DNA of 10,510 bases from assembly GCA_944326175.1 (NCBI GenBank), contig CALVCY010000077.1, forward strand, positions 1-10,510. Direction: 5' to 3'. The notes below the pieces were generated by a model, which worked only from the letters and a program-made list of their open reading frames with translations, was not told the DNA's origin and searched no databases. The translations under genes were made by a program, and so were the position numbers. The DNA is from an uncultured Erysipelotrichaceae bacterium. Its GTDB lineage: Bacteria > Bacillota_I > Bacilli_A > Erysipelotrichales > Erysipelotrichaceae. Below are positions 1-7,485 of the stretch, one piece after another. Position 1 is the stretch's first letter. Each line of letters opens with the position of its first letter.

Positions 1-953
1 TTTTCCATGGTCGAATCATCGTAATGCTGGTCGATCCATACGGCTAAACCATTCTGTGGTGTGATCCCATCATCCCTTCTTGTCCAGCGATACACGACGA
101 TCCCTGTAAATATCGAATTGAATAGCATAAAGATCACCAATACCCAACTGAGGATCTTGCCGATCTTATTGGGGATCAATAAGATCCAAACACTCATACG
201 GGGATAAATGGTTTTGATCCATAAAATCCCTAATATTCCCCAAAACAGAGAATATAAAAGGCAGATCCGACCATCTACATTAAAGGGGAAACGTGAATAA
301 TCCCAGGAAACCGATCCGAAGACCAATTCCTGAAACCATGAACACAGATATTCGATGATACTCCCAACGACAAAGCCTCCGAAAAATGCATGGGAAGCGG
401 ATCGGTTTCTGAATTTATATAAGGTATAGCTTAAAGCCAATGCACCGAATCCATACACGAGGTTGAATGGTCCGATCAATAATCCGGTACGACTTTCATA
501 ATGACCACGAGTGATCAAACAAAAGATGGTTTCGATCACCACACCCCCAAAACATCCGATAAAAAAGATCCAAAACAACTTATAGAAATTCAATCCTCGG
601 GTGAAGTGATTCGTGATTTTCTCTTGATAGTCGATCTCACTGTTGGGTTCCGTTGGTTTGAAAAACCGACGGCCTTTTTTGAGTTGTTTATGCCACTTGG
701 TATATTCCTTGATCTGGGTGTTGATCTCATCGGAGAGATGTTCACAGGTCTCATGAGCGGCCAAGTAGAAAGAAGAAGCGTTGGATAAAGCGTTGGCGAT
801 ATCGAGTAATTTGGTTCGACGATCCTCATCCATGGTTCCATCGGTGGCATCGATGGCTAGATCATCGAGTTGCTTACGAACCAATGTTTTGGTGTGATCA
901 ATGAATTGTTGGTTGGTTGGTTTTAAACGGTTGAATTCATCTTTCAGTTTCAT
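1..953 (-). CDS. CmpB-domain (PF06541-like) membrane protein, 3' end outside window
   Basis: The frame opens at an ATG at 953-951 and stays open to the left edge, giving 317 codons with no stop. Residues 1-120 are soluble, charged and probably helical (KLKDEFNRL, DEDRRTKLLDIANALS). A polytopic membrane region follows: a hydrophobic segment at about 124-147, then motifs typical of the 'putative ABC-transporter type IV' family, namely GPFNLVYGFG (161-170), EYLCSW (201-206), SWDYS (216-220) and NVDGRIC (225-231). Further hydrophobic segments reach the edge. The same motifs occur in the second CmpB protein at 7486-9276, so the two are paralogous in this domain. Its start lies 17 bp inside the end of the upstream acetyltransferase gene, which suggests translational coupling; the ribosome site is weak (AAAGG). 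The family's transport role is not established, and no ATPase partner is visible here. Confidence 0.85.
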   Translation of the reverse strand, partial: MKLKDEFNRLKPTNQQFIDHTKTLVRKQLDDLAIDATDGTMDEDRRTKLLDIANALSNASSFYLAAHETCEHLSDEINTQIKEYTKWHKQLKKGRRFFKPTEPNSEIDYQEKITNHFTRGLNFYKLFWIFFIGCFGGVVIETIFCLITRGHYESRTGLLIGPFNLVYGFGALALSYTLYKFRNRSASHAFFGGFVVGSIIEYLCSWFQELVFGSVSWDYSRFPFNVDGRICLLYSLFWGILGILWIKTIYPRMSVWILLIPNKIGKILSWVLVIFMLFNSIFTGIVVYRWTRRDDGITPQNGLAVWIDQHYDDSTME

Positions 954-1524
954 GATTTAAACCTTTCTTCGTTATGGTTGAACCAATATAGATCGGATCG
1001 AGCATTTGAGTAAATGATAAACCATAGGCATGGATGTAGGTATGGACATAATCATCGAATGAAATGGGAGGGCCATTGGTTAAGATCAGATAATTGACAC
1101 GATAAAGATTGACGACCATATGGGAATCGATCAAACCATTGTTGATATAGAAAGCATACCGTTTGGTTTGAAGGATGTATTGATCGGAAGAAGGATTGGG
1201 GAATTCGATTTCTAAAAATAAACCTTGGTTAGAATATCGGTTTAAGATCTTTTTGAGGATGGTCGAACCATATCCTTTTCTTTGTTGATCCGTTTCGATG
1301 GCCAGATAATCGAATAAATCAAATCGGTTCCCTTTGGAAACAATGGTCAAACCAACAAACGTATCCTGTTTGATCCATGCATCGATCTTTACCAGCCCTT
1401 CCTTGGCCTTTTTGATCATCAAATCCATATCCCTTCGTTCCACCAGAGGAAAACTTTTCAGATACAATTGATGCAGCTGGTCAAACCATGGATCATTTTT
1501 GGACAGGATCGAAACGTGTTCCAT
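937..1524 (-). CDS. GNAT-family N-acetyltransferase
   Basis: Predicted acetyl-CoA-dependent N-acyltransferase of 195 residues, cytoplasmic, substrate unknown. The acetyl-CoA binding motif A is visible at residues 74-92 (LAIETDQQRKGYGSTILKK), with the Q-x-x-G-x-G signature at QRKGYG. The N-terminus (FDQLHQLYLKSFPLVER) resembles the first helices of small GNAT proteins that begin with an aromatic-rich 'LY..SFP..ER' stretch. The start is uncertain. The ATG at 1524-1522 fits the fold and sits 7 bp downstream of a TACAAT -10-like box (1536-1531), which would make the mRNA leaderless. An in-frame ATG at 1551 would add nine residues, and neither start has a clear ribosome binding site. The gene is divergent from the HAD phosphatase and overlaps the next minus-strand gene by 17 bp. 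The C-terminal third has no recognisable motif. Confidence 0.85.
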   Translation of the reverse strand: MEHVSILSKNDPWFDQLHQLYLKSFPLVERRDMDLMIKKAKEGLVKIDAWIKQDTFVGLTIVSKGNRFDLFDYLAIETDQQRKGYGSTILKKILNRYSNQGLFLEIEFPNPSSDQYILQTKRYAFYINNGLIDSHMVVNLYRVNYLILTNGPPISFDDYVHTYIHAYGLSFTQMLDPIYIGSTITKKGLNHETER

Positions 1525-1593
1525 GGCTTCATTGTAAACGAATTCGACCATTTGAAGGGATTTACTTATCATAAAAAGAAAAGAGGTGCACAT

Positions 1594-2343
1594 ATGAAAA
1601 CCATCAAGGAAGTATTTCAAAACAAAAAAGTCATGATCTTTGATATGGATGGTACACTCATCGATTCCGTTGGTATATGGAATGCTGTGGATGAAACATT
1701 CATCCAAACCATCCGACATGATGGTTCAACCATCATCAAAGAAGATATCCAAACCAACCGAGATCGCATCATTACTCAAAATCATGACCAAGCCGATCCC
1801 TATGGCTGCTACTTTTTATATTTGAAAGATCTGTATCATTCAACGTATGATTTAGACCAATTGCATCGATTGCGTTATCAAATCGCGGATCGTTATCTTA
1901 AAGAGAAAGTCGATTATAAACCACAAGCCGACCAATTCATCAAATTATTAAAATCCAAAGGATACCATTTAGCCATCGCTACAACCACCAAACGACGCAA
2001 TATGGATATTTATCGCACGGTCAATTCGAATATCATTTCAAAAGCCAACATCGATGATTATTTTGAAGTCATCTATACTCGCGAGGACGCCACTAAGATC
2101 AAACCGGATCCTCAAATCTATCTGAGAGTCAAGGATGATTTTGGTGTGACCACCGATCAATGTCTGGTCTTTGAAGATTCTCTGATCGGTATCCAAGCTG
2201 CGGTTGCTGCTGGTATGGATTCGATTGTGATCGATGATCGATACAGTGAAAAAGATAAAGATCAATTGATCGCTTTAGCCAGTGCATATGTTAAGCGTTA
2301 TGATGAATTGATCAGATTCATGAACAAATCAGCGGATGAATGA
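1594..2343 (+). CDS. HAD-superfamily hydrolase (phosphatase / phosphoglycolate- or beta-phosphoglucomutase-like)
   Basis: A 249-residue cytoplasmic HAD hydrolase, probably a small-molecule phosphatase or phosphomutase. Motif I is FDMDGTLIDS at residues 16-25, with nucleophile D17 and acid/base D19. A helical cap covers about 28-110. Motif II is the Thr run at 130-132 (IATTTKRRN), motif III the Lys in KIKPDP (168-173), and motif IV the acidic pair in VFEDSLIGIQAA (192-203). This is the layout of HAD subfamily IA with a C1 cap. The ATG at 1594 is chosen because AAGAGGTG lies just upstream and the next residues lead straight into motif I; an upstream extension would be antisense to the acetyltransferase gene. 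The last codons form the left arm of a long hairpin shared with htpG. The substrate cannot be read from sequence. Confidence 0.9.
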   Translation: MKTIKEVFQNKKVMIFDMDGTLIDSVGIWNAVDETFIQTIRHDGSTIIKEDIQTNRDRIITQNHDQADPYGCYFLYLKDLYHSTYDLDQLHRLRYQIADRYLKEKVDYKPQADQFIKLLKSKGYHLAIATTTKRRNMDIYRTVNSNIISKANIDDYFEVIYTREDATKIKPDPQIYLRVKDDFGVTTDQCLVFEDSLIGIQAAVAAGMDSIVIDDRYSEKDKDQLIALASAYVKRYDELIRFMNKSADE

Positions 2344-2362
2344 ATCATCCGCTGATTTGTTC
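2322..2362. terminator. Long hairpin between convergent HAD and htpG genes
   Basis: Two perfect 18-bp arms (2322-2339 and 2345-2362) flank a 5-nt loop. The left arm encodes the final residues of the HAD protein, and the right arm ends at the first base of the htpG stop codon (2364-2362). The symmetry would let it fold in both transcripts, and its position suggests a bidirectional terminator or 3'-end stabiliser. No U-tract follows on either strand, so intrinsic termination is uncertain. Confidence 0.55.
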
Positions 2363-4263
2363 TATTGATTGGCTTTGATCATCAATTCGGTGATCTTATT
2401 GGTATAGGCAACTGGATCTTCAATGGTCAAACCATCGATCAATCGGGCTTGATCATACAAGACATCCGCGTAGTCTTCGATACTTTCCGGGTTGGCTTCA
2501 AAAATCTTTTGCAATGTTTTGAACAACTCATGGTTGGGATTGATTTCCAACACCGTGGTGGCTTTCACATTGTTTTTGACCGGTCCAGCATTGAGCACTT
2601 TTTCCATTTCCAATGACATGCCATCTTCGGCAACTAAGCAGACTGGATGGCTCTTGAGTCGATCGGAAAGACGGACTTCTTTGACTTTGTCCTTGAGCAC
2701 TTCACTCATTTTGTCCAGTAAGCCTTTGTTGGCATTGGTCAGTTGTTCACGTGCTTTCTTTTCTTCTTCACTATCGAGATCGAGATTGCCTTTGTTGACG
2801 CTCTTGAATTCTTTTTCGGCATATTGATGCATCATCATGATGGCAAATTCATCGACATCATCCATGAAGTAGAGCACTTCATACCCTTTTTCCAGGATCT
2901 TTTCCATTTGGGGTAAGGCTTTGATGGCAGCGATGGTCGGACCACAGGCATAGTAGATCTCTTTTTGATCTTCCTTCATCCGATCCACATATTCTTTTAA
3001 GGTGGTGTATTTATCGTCTGCACTGGATTTGAATAATAACAGATCTTGCAAGGTTTCCTTGGCTGCACCATAGTTGGCATAGACACCGTATTTGATGGTC
3101 AAACCAAAGTTATCCCAGAACTTCTCATAATCTTCTCGCTCGTTTTTGAGCATGTCTTCCAGATAACGTTTGATCTTCTTTTCCAAAGAAGTCTTCAATT
3201 GCTTGACCTGATAGTCCTGTTGCAATAATTCACGGGAGATATTCAAGTTAAGATCATCACTGTCGACTAATCCTTTGACAAAACGGAAGTGATCCGGCAA
3301 CAGGTCTTTGGCGCAATCCATGATGTAAACACCTTTGCAATACAGTTGCAACGACCCCTGATAATCGGAATTATAGAAGTTATACGGGACTTGGCTGGGA
3401 ATATACAGCAATGCGGTATACGAAACATTGCCTTCGACAGAATAATGATAGATCTTGAACGGATCCTGCCAGTCCATGAATTTATCTTTATAAAATTCAT
3501 TGTACTGTTCGTTGGTGATATCACTTTTATCTTTTTTCCATAAAGGGACCATCGAATTCAATGTTTGCATTTCCCTTACGGTTTCATATTCTGGGGTTTC
3601 GCCTTCTTTGGGTTCACCTTTGGGTTTGCTCACTTCACATTCCATTTGAATGGGATAGCGGACATAATCACTGTATTTGGATACTAAGGATTTGATTTCA
3701 TATTCTTCAAGGTAGTGGGAATAATTGACTTGATCATTGTCGGCTTTTAAATGCAACGTGATGGTGGTACCAATGGGGGCTTCATCACATTTTTCAATGG
3801 TATAACCATCGGCACCTTCACTTTCCCATTTATAAGTATCACAACCTTCTTTATGACTCGTGACGGTAATGGTATCGGCAACGATGAAGGCGGAGTAGAA
3901 ACCGACACCGAATTGACCGATGATATCCACATCGGAACTGTTGGATTCCACTTGTTTTTTGAAATCTTCACTGCCACTTTTGGCAATGGTCCCTAAATTG
4001 GATTCCAGTTCTTTTTCATCCATACCGATCCCATTGTCACTGATGGTGAATGTTCGGTTTTCTTTATTTGGGGTCAAAGTGATCTTCAATGTGGATCGAT
4101 CGATGGCAGCATTATTGGTCAATGCCAGATAATACCGTTTGTCCAATGCATCGGATGCATTGGAAATCAATTCTCTTAAAAATATGTCACTGTTGGTATA
4201 GATGGAATGGATCATCATATCCAGCAGTCGCTTGGATTCGGATTTGAATTGTTTTTTGCTCAT
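2362..4263 (-). CDS. htpG: Molecular chaperone HtpG (Hsp90 family)
   Basis: Full-length bacterial Hsp90 of 633 residues, a cytosolic ATP-dependent chaperone that acts as a dimer. The N-terminal GHKL ATPase domain shows ELISNASDAL (31-40, catalytic Glu and Mg-binding Asn), DNGIGMD (76-82) and the lid motif GQFGVGFYSAF (116-126). The middle domain includes the conserved stretch ending in NLNISRELLQ, with the catalytic-loop Arg. The C-terminal dimerisation domain ends LMIKANQ. The start is well supported: AAAGGAGG lies 8 nt upstream of the ATG. Upstream sit a consensus promoter and a CIRCE-like operator, implying HrcA-controlled heat-shock expression. In Bacillus subtilis htpG is not part of the CIRCE regulon, so this wiring is notable. 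The gene stands alone between a convergent HAD gene and the divergent rnmV operon. Confidence 0.98.
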   Translation of the reverse strand: MSKKQFKSESKRLLDMMIHSIYTNSDIFLRELISNASDALDKRYYLALTNNAAIDRSTLKITLTPNKENRTFTISDNGIGMDEKELESNLGTIAKSGSEDFKKQVESNSSDVDIIGQFGVGFYSAFIVADTITVTSHKEGCDTYKWESEGADGYTIEKCDEAPIGTTITLHLKADNDQVNYSHYLEEYEIKSLVSKYSDYVRYPIQMECEVSKPKGEPKEGETPEYETVREMQTLNSMVPLWKKDKSDITNEQYNEFYKDKFMDWQDPFKIYHYSVEGNVSYTALLYIPSQVPYNFYNSDYQGSLQLYCKGVYIMDCAKDLLPDHFRFVKGLVDSDDLNLNISRELLQQDYQVKQLKTSLEKKIKRYLEDMLKNEREDYEKFWDNFGLTIKYGVYANYGAAKETLQDLLLFKSSADDKYTTLKEYVDRMKEDQKEIYYACGPTIAAIKALPQMEKILEKGYEVLYFMDDVDEFAIMMMHQYAEKEFKSVNKGNLDLDSEEEKKAREQLTNANKGLLDKMSEVLKDKVKEVRLSDRLKSHPVCLVAEDGMSLEMEKVLNAGPVKNNVKATTVLEINPNHELFKTLQKIFEANPESIEDYADVLYDQARLIDGLTIEDPVAYTNKITELMIKANQ

Positions 4264-4276
4264 TCTATTTCCTCCT

Positions 4277-4303
4277 TTGGCACTCTCGATGAGCGACTGC
4301 TAA
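4277..4303. promoter_or_regulatory. CIRCE-like HrcA operator upstream of htpG
   Basis: The sequence reads TTGGCACTC, nine bases, then GACTGCTAA. The CIRCE consensus is TTAGCACTC-N9-GAGTGCTAA, so each 9-bp arm has one mismatch and the spacer length is exact. It lies between the htpG -10 box and the ribosome binding site, covering the predicted transcription start. That is a standard position for HrcA repression and for an element also present in the mRNA leader. Confidence 0.85.
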
Positions 4304-4304
4304 A

Positions 4305-4333
4305 ATTATAGTAAGTTTTGGATTTGGATTCAA
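4305..4333 (-). promoter_or_regulatory. Sigma-A-type promoter of htpG
   Basis: On the minus strand, a -35 box TTGAAT (4333-4328) is followed by exactly 17 bp and a perfect -10 TATAAT (4310-4305). Transcription would begin near 4298, inside the CIRCE-like operator, leaving a short leader before the AAAGGAGG ribosome site. Confidence 0.75.
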
Positions 4334-4352
4334 GATGGTTTGACCATTTGGA

Positions 4353-4358
4353 TATAAT
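4353..4358 (+). promoter_or_regulatory. -10 box of rnmV
   Basis: A perfect TATAAT lies 7 bp upstream of the ATG at 4366, so the transcript would start at or next to the start codon (leaderless). No good -35 is found at normal spacing. The region where a spacer and -35 would lie is occupied by the perfect palindrome ATGGTTTGACCAT (4335-4347). Confidence 0.5.
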
Positions 4359-4365
4359 GGTCTTG

Positions 4366-4914
4366 ATGGAAATCATCAAGGAAAAGGTCGTGGTGGAAGG
4401 GAACCACGATGCAGCACGATTGAAAGCCATTTATGATGTGGATTGTATCATCACCCATGGCACGGCATTGGATGGTAAGACCATGACATTGATCGGTAAA
4501 TATGTGGTCGATCCAGGAGTGATCGTCTTTACAGATCCCGATGCTCCGGGTGAAAAGATTCGAAAAGCCATCATGTCGGTTTATCCCAACGTCAAACATG
4601 CGTTTATTCCTAAGCAAAAGGCACGGACCGATAAAAAAGTCGGTGTGGAACATGGGGATGAACAAAGCATTCGAGCGGCATTAAAACAACTAGCTAGCTA
4701 TGATATTGGGCATGATGATGGTTTGACCATGGAAGATATGGTCGAATTGGGATTAAGTGGTAAAGCTGATAGCCAATTTCGTCGTAACGTGTTATCCACC
4801 ATTTATCCCATTGGTTCGACCAATGCTAAAACCTGTTTGAAACGATTGAATTATTTACATATTACGAAACAAGAACTGGAACAGATCGATTATGGACAAG
4901 ATCGCAACGTATAA
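4366..4914 (+). CDS. rnmV: Ribonuclease M5
   Basis: RNase M5 matures 5S rRNA from its precursor with the help of ribosomal protein L18. The 182-residue protein has an N-terminal Toprim domain: VVVEGNHD (8-15, catalytic Glu11), the DxD motif FTDPDAPG (55-62, Asp57/Asp59), and the family stretch FIPKQKARTDKKVGVEHGD (80-98). A C-terminal RNA-binding region ends EQIDYGQDRNV. The start at 4366 matches the usual family start just before the first strand (MEIIKEKVVVEG). Upstream in-frame alternatives (ATG 4357, TTG 4318) overlap or precede the -10 box. There is no ribosome binding site, consistent with leaderless translation. It heads an overlapping cluster with rsmA and ispE, the arrangement commonly seen in Bacillota, and is divergent from htpG. 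Confidence 0.95.
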   Translation: MEIIKEKVVVEGNHDAARLKAIYDVDCIITHGTALDGKTMTLIGKYVVDPGVIVFTDPDAPGEKIRKAIMSVYPNVKHAFIPKQKARTDKKVGVEHGDEQSIRAALKQLASYDIGHDDGLTMEDMVELGLSGKADSQFRRNVLSTIYPIGSTNAKTCLKRLNYLHITKQELEQIDYGQDRNV

Positions 4915-5740
4915 AACCACCCATTATCTTTTAAATAAATACAATGGTCATGCCAAGAAAGGATATGGTCAAAATTTCATCATCGATTACAACACAGTCT
5001 TCAACATCGCATCCGTTGGATGCGATAGTCAAGACTGTGTCATCGAGATCGGTCCGGGTTTGGGTGCTTTGACCCAATGCTTGGCGCAAAGGGCTCAAGC
5101 AGTCTATGCATTTGAGATCGACCCTGCCTGTATCGAGATCCTTGGTGAAACCATGAAAGAGTATGGTAATGTCAAAGTCATCAATCATGATTTTCTCAGT
5201 GTCGATCTGGATTATATCTTATCGATGCTTTCCAATACGTATGGTTCGATCAAGGTCGTTTCCAATTTGCCGTATTACATCACCACACCCCTATTGCTGA
5301 AGTGTTTTGAAAGTCATGAAAAACTTGCACAGATCACGGTCATGATGCAAAAGGAAGTCGCATTACGGTTTACGGCGATGGTGGATACCAAAGATTACAA
5401 TGGTTTGACCATCATGGCCCAGTATCTTTATGATGCTTCCATTGCGTTTGATGTATCCCGTAATGTATTCGATCCACAACCCAATGTGGATAGTGCAGTT
5501 GTGGTCTTCAAACCCAAACCATTGGATCCAACCATTATCGATACCCAAGGATTTTTTACATTTGTGCGTCAATGTTTTGCCCAACGACGCAAAACATTGA
5601 CCAATAATCTAAAACATAGCGGATATGATCTAACCAAGGTCAATGCATGGTTAGACCATCATAAACCGGGTTTGACCATCCGCAGTGAACAGTTATCCTT
5701 AGATGAATTCAAATCTTTATACAAAGAGGTCATCCAATGA
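4892..5740 (+). CDS. rsmA: 16S rRNA (adenine1518-N6/adenine1519-N6)-dimethyltransferase RsmA (KsgA)
   Basis: SAM-dependent enzyme that dimethylates two adjacent adenines in the 3' hairpin of 16S rRNA during 30S assembly. Of 282 residues, GYGQNFIID (24-32) is the N-terminal family signature, VIEIGPGLGALT (50-61) is the SAM-binding motif I, FEID (74-77) the acidic strand end, and NLPYYI (125-130) the catalytic motif IV. The C-terminal helical domain contains RQCFAQRRKTLTNNL. The start lies 23 bp inside rnmV and the stop overlaps the ispE start as ATGA, so translational coupling is likely on both sides. The ribosome site is weak. Two copies of the dispersed palindrome lie in it (5400-5412 and, out of the usual frame, 5647-5659), plus a 5143-5153 core copy. 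Confidence 0.97.
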   Translation: MDKIATYKTTHYLLNKYNGHAKKGYGQNFIIDYNTVFNIASVGCDSQDCVIEIGPGLGALTQCLAQRAQAVYAFEIDPACIEILGETMKEYGNVKVINHDFLSVDLDYILSMLSNTYGSIKVVSNLPYYITTPLLLKCFESHEKLAQITVMMQKEVALRFTAMVDTKDYNGLTIMAQYLYDASIAFDVSRNVFDPQPNVDSAVVVFKPKPLDPTIIDTQGFFTFVRQCFAQRRKTLTNNLKHSGYDLTKVNAWLDHHKPGLTIRSEQLSLDEFKSLYKEVIQ

Positions 5741-6618
5741 AAGGTCATGCCTATTGTAAGATCAACCTGGGTTTACAGGTATTGGATACATTGGACAATG
5801 GTTATCATGATCTGGATATGATCATGATGCCATTGAATCTGTATGATATTTTGACCATTGAACCCAATGGTTCAAACCAGGATACATTTCGATGCAATAT
5901 CGGTGGGAAACACTTTTTGCATGATAATACCGTTTTGGATGCCATTCAACTGATGCGGTGCACATTTGATGCTATTCAAGACCATTTCGATATTCACCTG
6001 ATCAAACGTATCCCATCCCAAGCCGGTTTAGGTGGAGGAAGTGCCGATGGTGCCTGTGCGTTGAAACTGATCAATCGGATGTATTCCCTTGGTTTGACCA
6101 TCGATCAACTGATGGATCTTGGGGTCAAGATCGGTGCCGATGTGCCTTTCTGTATCGCCAATGCTCCCGCCAGGGTCAAAGGGATCGGCGAAAACGTTCG
6201 CCGTTTTCGCAATCGCCTCGACCCATCGGTGATATTGGTCAAACCAAAAGAAGGCGTATCGACCGGTGAATGTTTCAAACGTTGCAATGATCATGGGGAT
6301 GGTCATATTAATAATGAACTGGAATATGCATTACGCGAAGGCGATTATTTAAAGACTTGCGCACTATTGAATAATTCTTTGGAACAACCGGCGATGGAAT
6401 TGGTCCCGATGATCCAAACATTGAAAATGCGATTATTGGAATTGGGTTGCGATGGTGCGATCATGTCCGGCAGTGGTTCGACCGTATTCGGGTTATGCAA
6501 TGACGTTGCCAAAGCGAAAATGATCGCCAAAGCCATCCGAAACCAAGCTGCATTTGTTCATGTTTGTCATTTCTATACGCCACCACTTCGATCTGGTTCA
6601 AATATGAAAACTTCTTGA
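5737..6618 (+). CDS. ispE: 4-diphosphocytidyl-2-C-methyl-D-erythritol kinase
   Basis: ATP-dependent GHMP-family kinase of the MEP (non-mevalonate) isoprenoid pathway, phosphorylating CDP-ME at the 2-hydroxyl. Of 293 residues, the N-terminal CKIN (7-10) supplies the conserved Lys8. The ATP-binding GHMP loop is PSQAGLGGGSADGA (93-106), the catalytic Asp135 lies in KIGADVPF, and the C-terminal motif MSGSGSTVFGL is present. The loop has GGGSADGA rather than the common GGGSSDAA. The start overlaps the rsmA stop (ATGA) and has a clear AAGAGGT site 6 nt upstream. It closes the rnmV-rsmA-ispE cluster. No clear terminator follows, so some read-through into the lipoprotein gene is possible. Its presence shows that the organism makes isoprenoids by the MEP route. 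Confidence 0.97.
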   Translation: MKGHAYCKINLGLQVLDTLDNGYHDLDMIMMPLNLYDILTIEPNGSNQDTFRCNIGGKHFLHDNTVLDAIQLMRCTFDAIQDHFDIHLIKRIPSQAGLGGGSADGACALKLINRMYSLGLTIDQLMDLGVKIGADVPFCIANAPARVKGIGENVRRFRNRLDPSVILVKPKEGVSTGECFKRCNDHGDGHINNELEYALREGDYLKTCALLNNSLEQPAMELVPMIQTLKMRLLELGCDGAIMSGSGSTVFGLCNDVAKAKMIAKAIRNQAAFVHVCHFYTPPLRSGSNMKTS

Positions 6619-6650
6619 AAATTCATTATAAATTTTACTCTTTCTTTTCA

Positions 6651-6677
6651 TTTACTGCTAGGTCACACTTTTATAAT
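6651..6677 (+). promoter_or_regulatory. Promoter of the lipoprotein gene
   Basis: A perfect -10 TATAAT (6672-6677) with a TTTACT -35-like box (6651-6656) at a short 15-bp spacing. It lies in the 84-bp gap after ispE. A purine-rich ribosome site (AGGGGG, 6686-6691) precedes the ATG at 6703 by 11 nt. Confidence 0.55.
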
Positions 6678-6702
6678 GGATGCATAGGGGGACGTTTGAA
6701 CG

Positions 6703-7404
6703 ATGAAGAAAGTTTTTGCTACGTTATTGACCTTGACTGTATTGGCCGGGTGCAGTGGCGATGATATCGATCATGCCTTATCTATCGGCGAAACCGATAC
6801 ACCGCAAACCGCTGAAACCGTCGAATCGGTTTCACCGGTGTTCGATGAAACTGAAACAACCGATCCAAATGAAACTGTCGATGAAAATGAACCATCGAGG
6901 GTTGAAGGGAATGTGGTCGAACCAGATGAAGATGGAAATGCCTATGGTTATATGGGCGACACCATGCGGACCGCTTTTTTGGATTTTATCGTCGAAGATG
7001 CCTATACCACCCATGAATTTGATGGATATACCCCATCGCAAGGGAATAAGTATGTGGTGGTGACAGTCAATATCATCAATACGCAGTTGACGACATTGCC
7101 GATGTTCGATGATGACTTTGAACTGACGTGGAATATCAATACCACCAATACCGATGTCGAGTCGGTGTATCCGGTCAGTGTGTTGGTCGGTGAGGATCCA
7201 AGTGCGTATGAGTCGTATGAGACACTCAGTGACCTGCAACTTCCGATCACTTACGAAATTCCGATCGGAGAAAGTAAAGAGGGCATTTTGTTATTTGAAG
7301 TGCCAGATGATGCGGTGGATTATTTGATGGCATTTGTCGAATATTACACTTCTGGAGAAACCGGAAATACTTATTTTGTTGCATTCAACGCAGTTGAAGA
7401 ATAA
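6703..7404 (+). CDS. Membrane-anchored lipoprotein with DUF4352-like domain
   Basis: A 233-residue secreted lipoprotein. The signal peptide MKKVFATLLTLTVLAGC ends in the lipobox LAGC with Cys17 as the lipidation site. Residues 18-75 form a linker rich in Glu, Asp and Thr with no hydrophobic stretches, probably a flexible spacer. The rest is a beta-rich domain with the DUF4352 pattern: an early strand (TMRTAFLDFIVEDAY), the hallmark GNKYVVVTVNIINTQ, and a late strand near IPIGESKEGILLFEVPDD. Members of this family are surface proteins of unknown or binding function. It has its own promoter and a strong terminator, so it is probably a single-gene unit. One core palindrome copy (6914-6924) lies in its linker in a frame that does not encode Gly-x-Thr. 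Family assignment is from pattern recognition only. Confidence 0.85.
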   Translation: MKKVFATLLTLTVLAGCSGDDIDHALSIGETDTPQTAETVESVSPVFDETETTDPNETVDENEPSRVEGNVVEPDEDGNAYGYMGDTMRTAFLDFIVEDAYTTHEFDGYTPSQGNKYVVVTVNIINTQLTTLPMFDDDFELTWNINTTNTDVESVYPVSVLVGEDPSAYESYETLSDLQLPITYEIPIGESKEGILLFEVPDDAVDYLMAFVEYYTSGETGNTYFVAFNAVEE

Positions 7405-7416
7405 TTAATCTTGCAT

Positions 7417-7446
7417 AAGGCGCATGGTTGGACCATGCGCCTTTTT
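7417..7446 (+). terminator. Rho-independent terminator after the lipoprotein gene
   Basis: Perfect 12-bp arms (7417-7428 and 7432-7443) with a TGG triloop, running directly into five T (7442-7446). The apical part of the stem is itself an ATGGT-N3-ACCAT copy (7424-7436), so the dispersed palindrome has been built into, or has seeded, a terminator. Confidence 0.92.
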
Positions 7447-7485
7447 ATGATGGATCAAAACAGATTTGTGATATGGTTATACCAT

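Noticed and set aside
501..850. Open frames on both strands (501-788 plus, 590-850 minus) in the left part
   Set aside because: They are shadows of the real minus-strand CmpB-domain frame, which is open from 953 to the edge and shows family motifs.
7411..7485. An upstream TTG start at 7411 (or ATG 7447/7450) for the DUF975-CmpB gene
   Set aside because: The first 12 codons would be encoded by the terminator stem and T-run of the lipoprotein gene, and no ribosome site precedes them.
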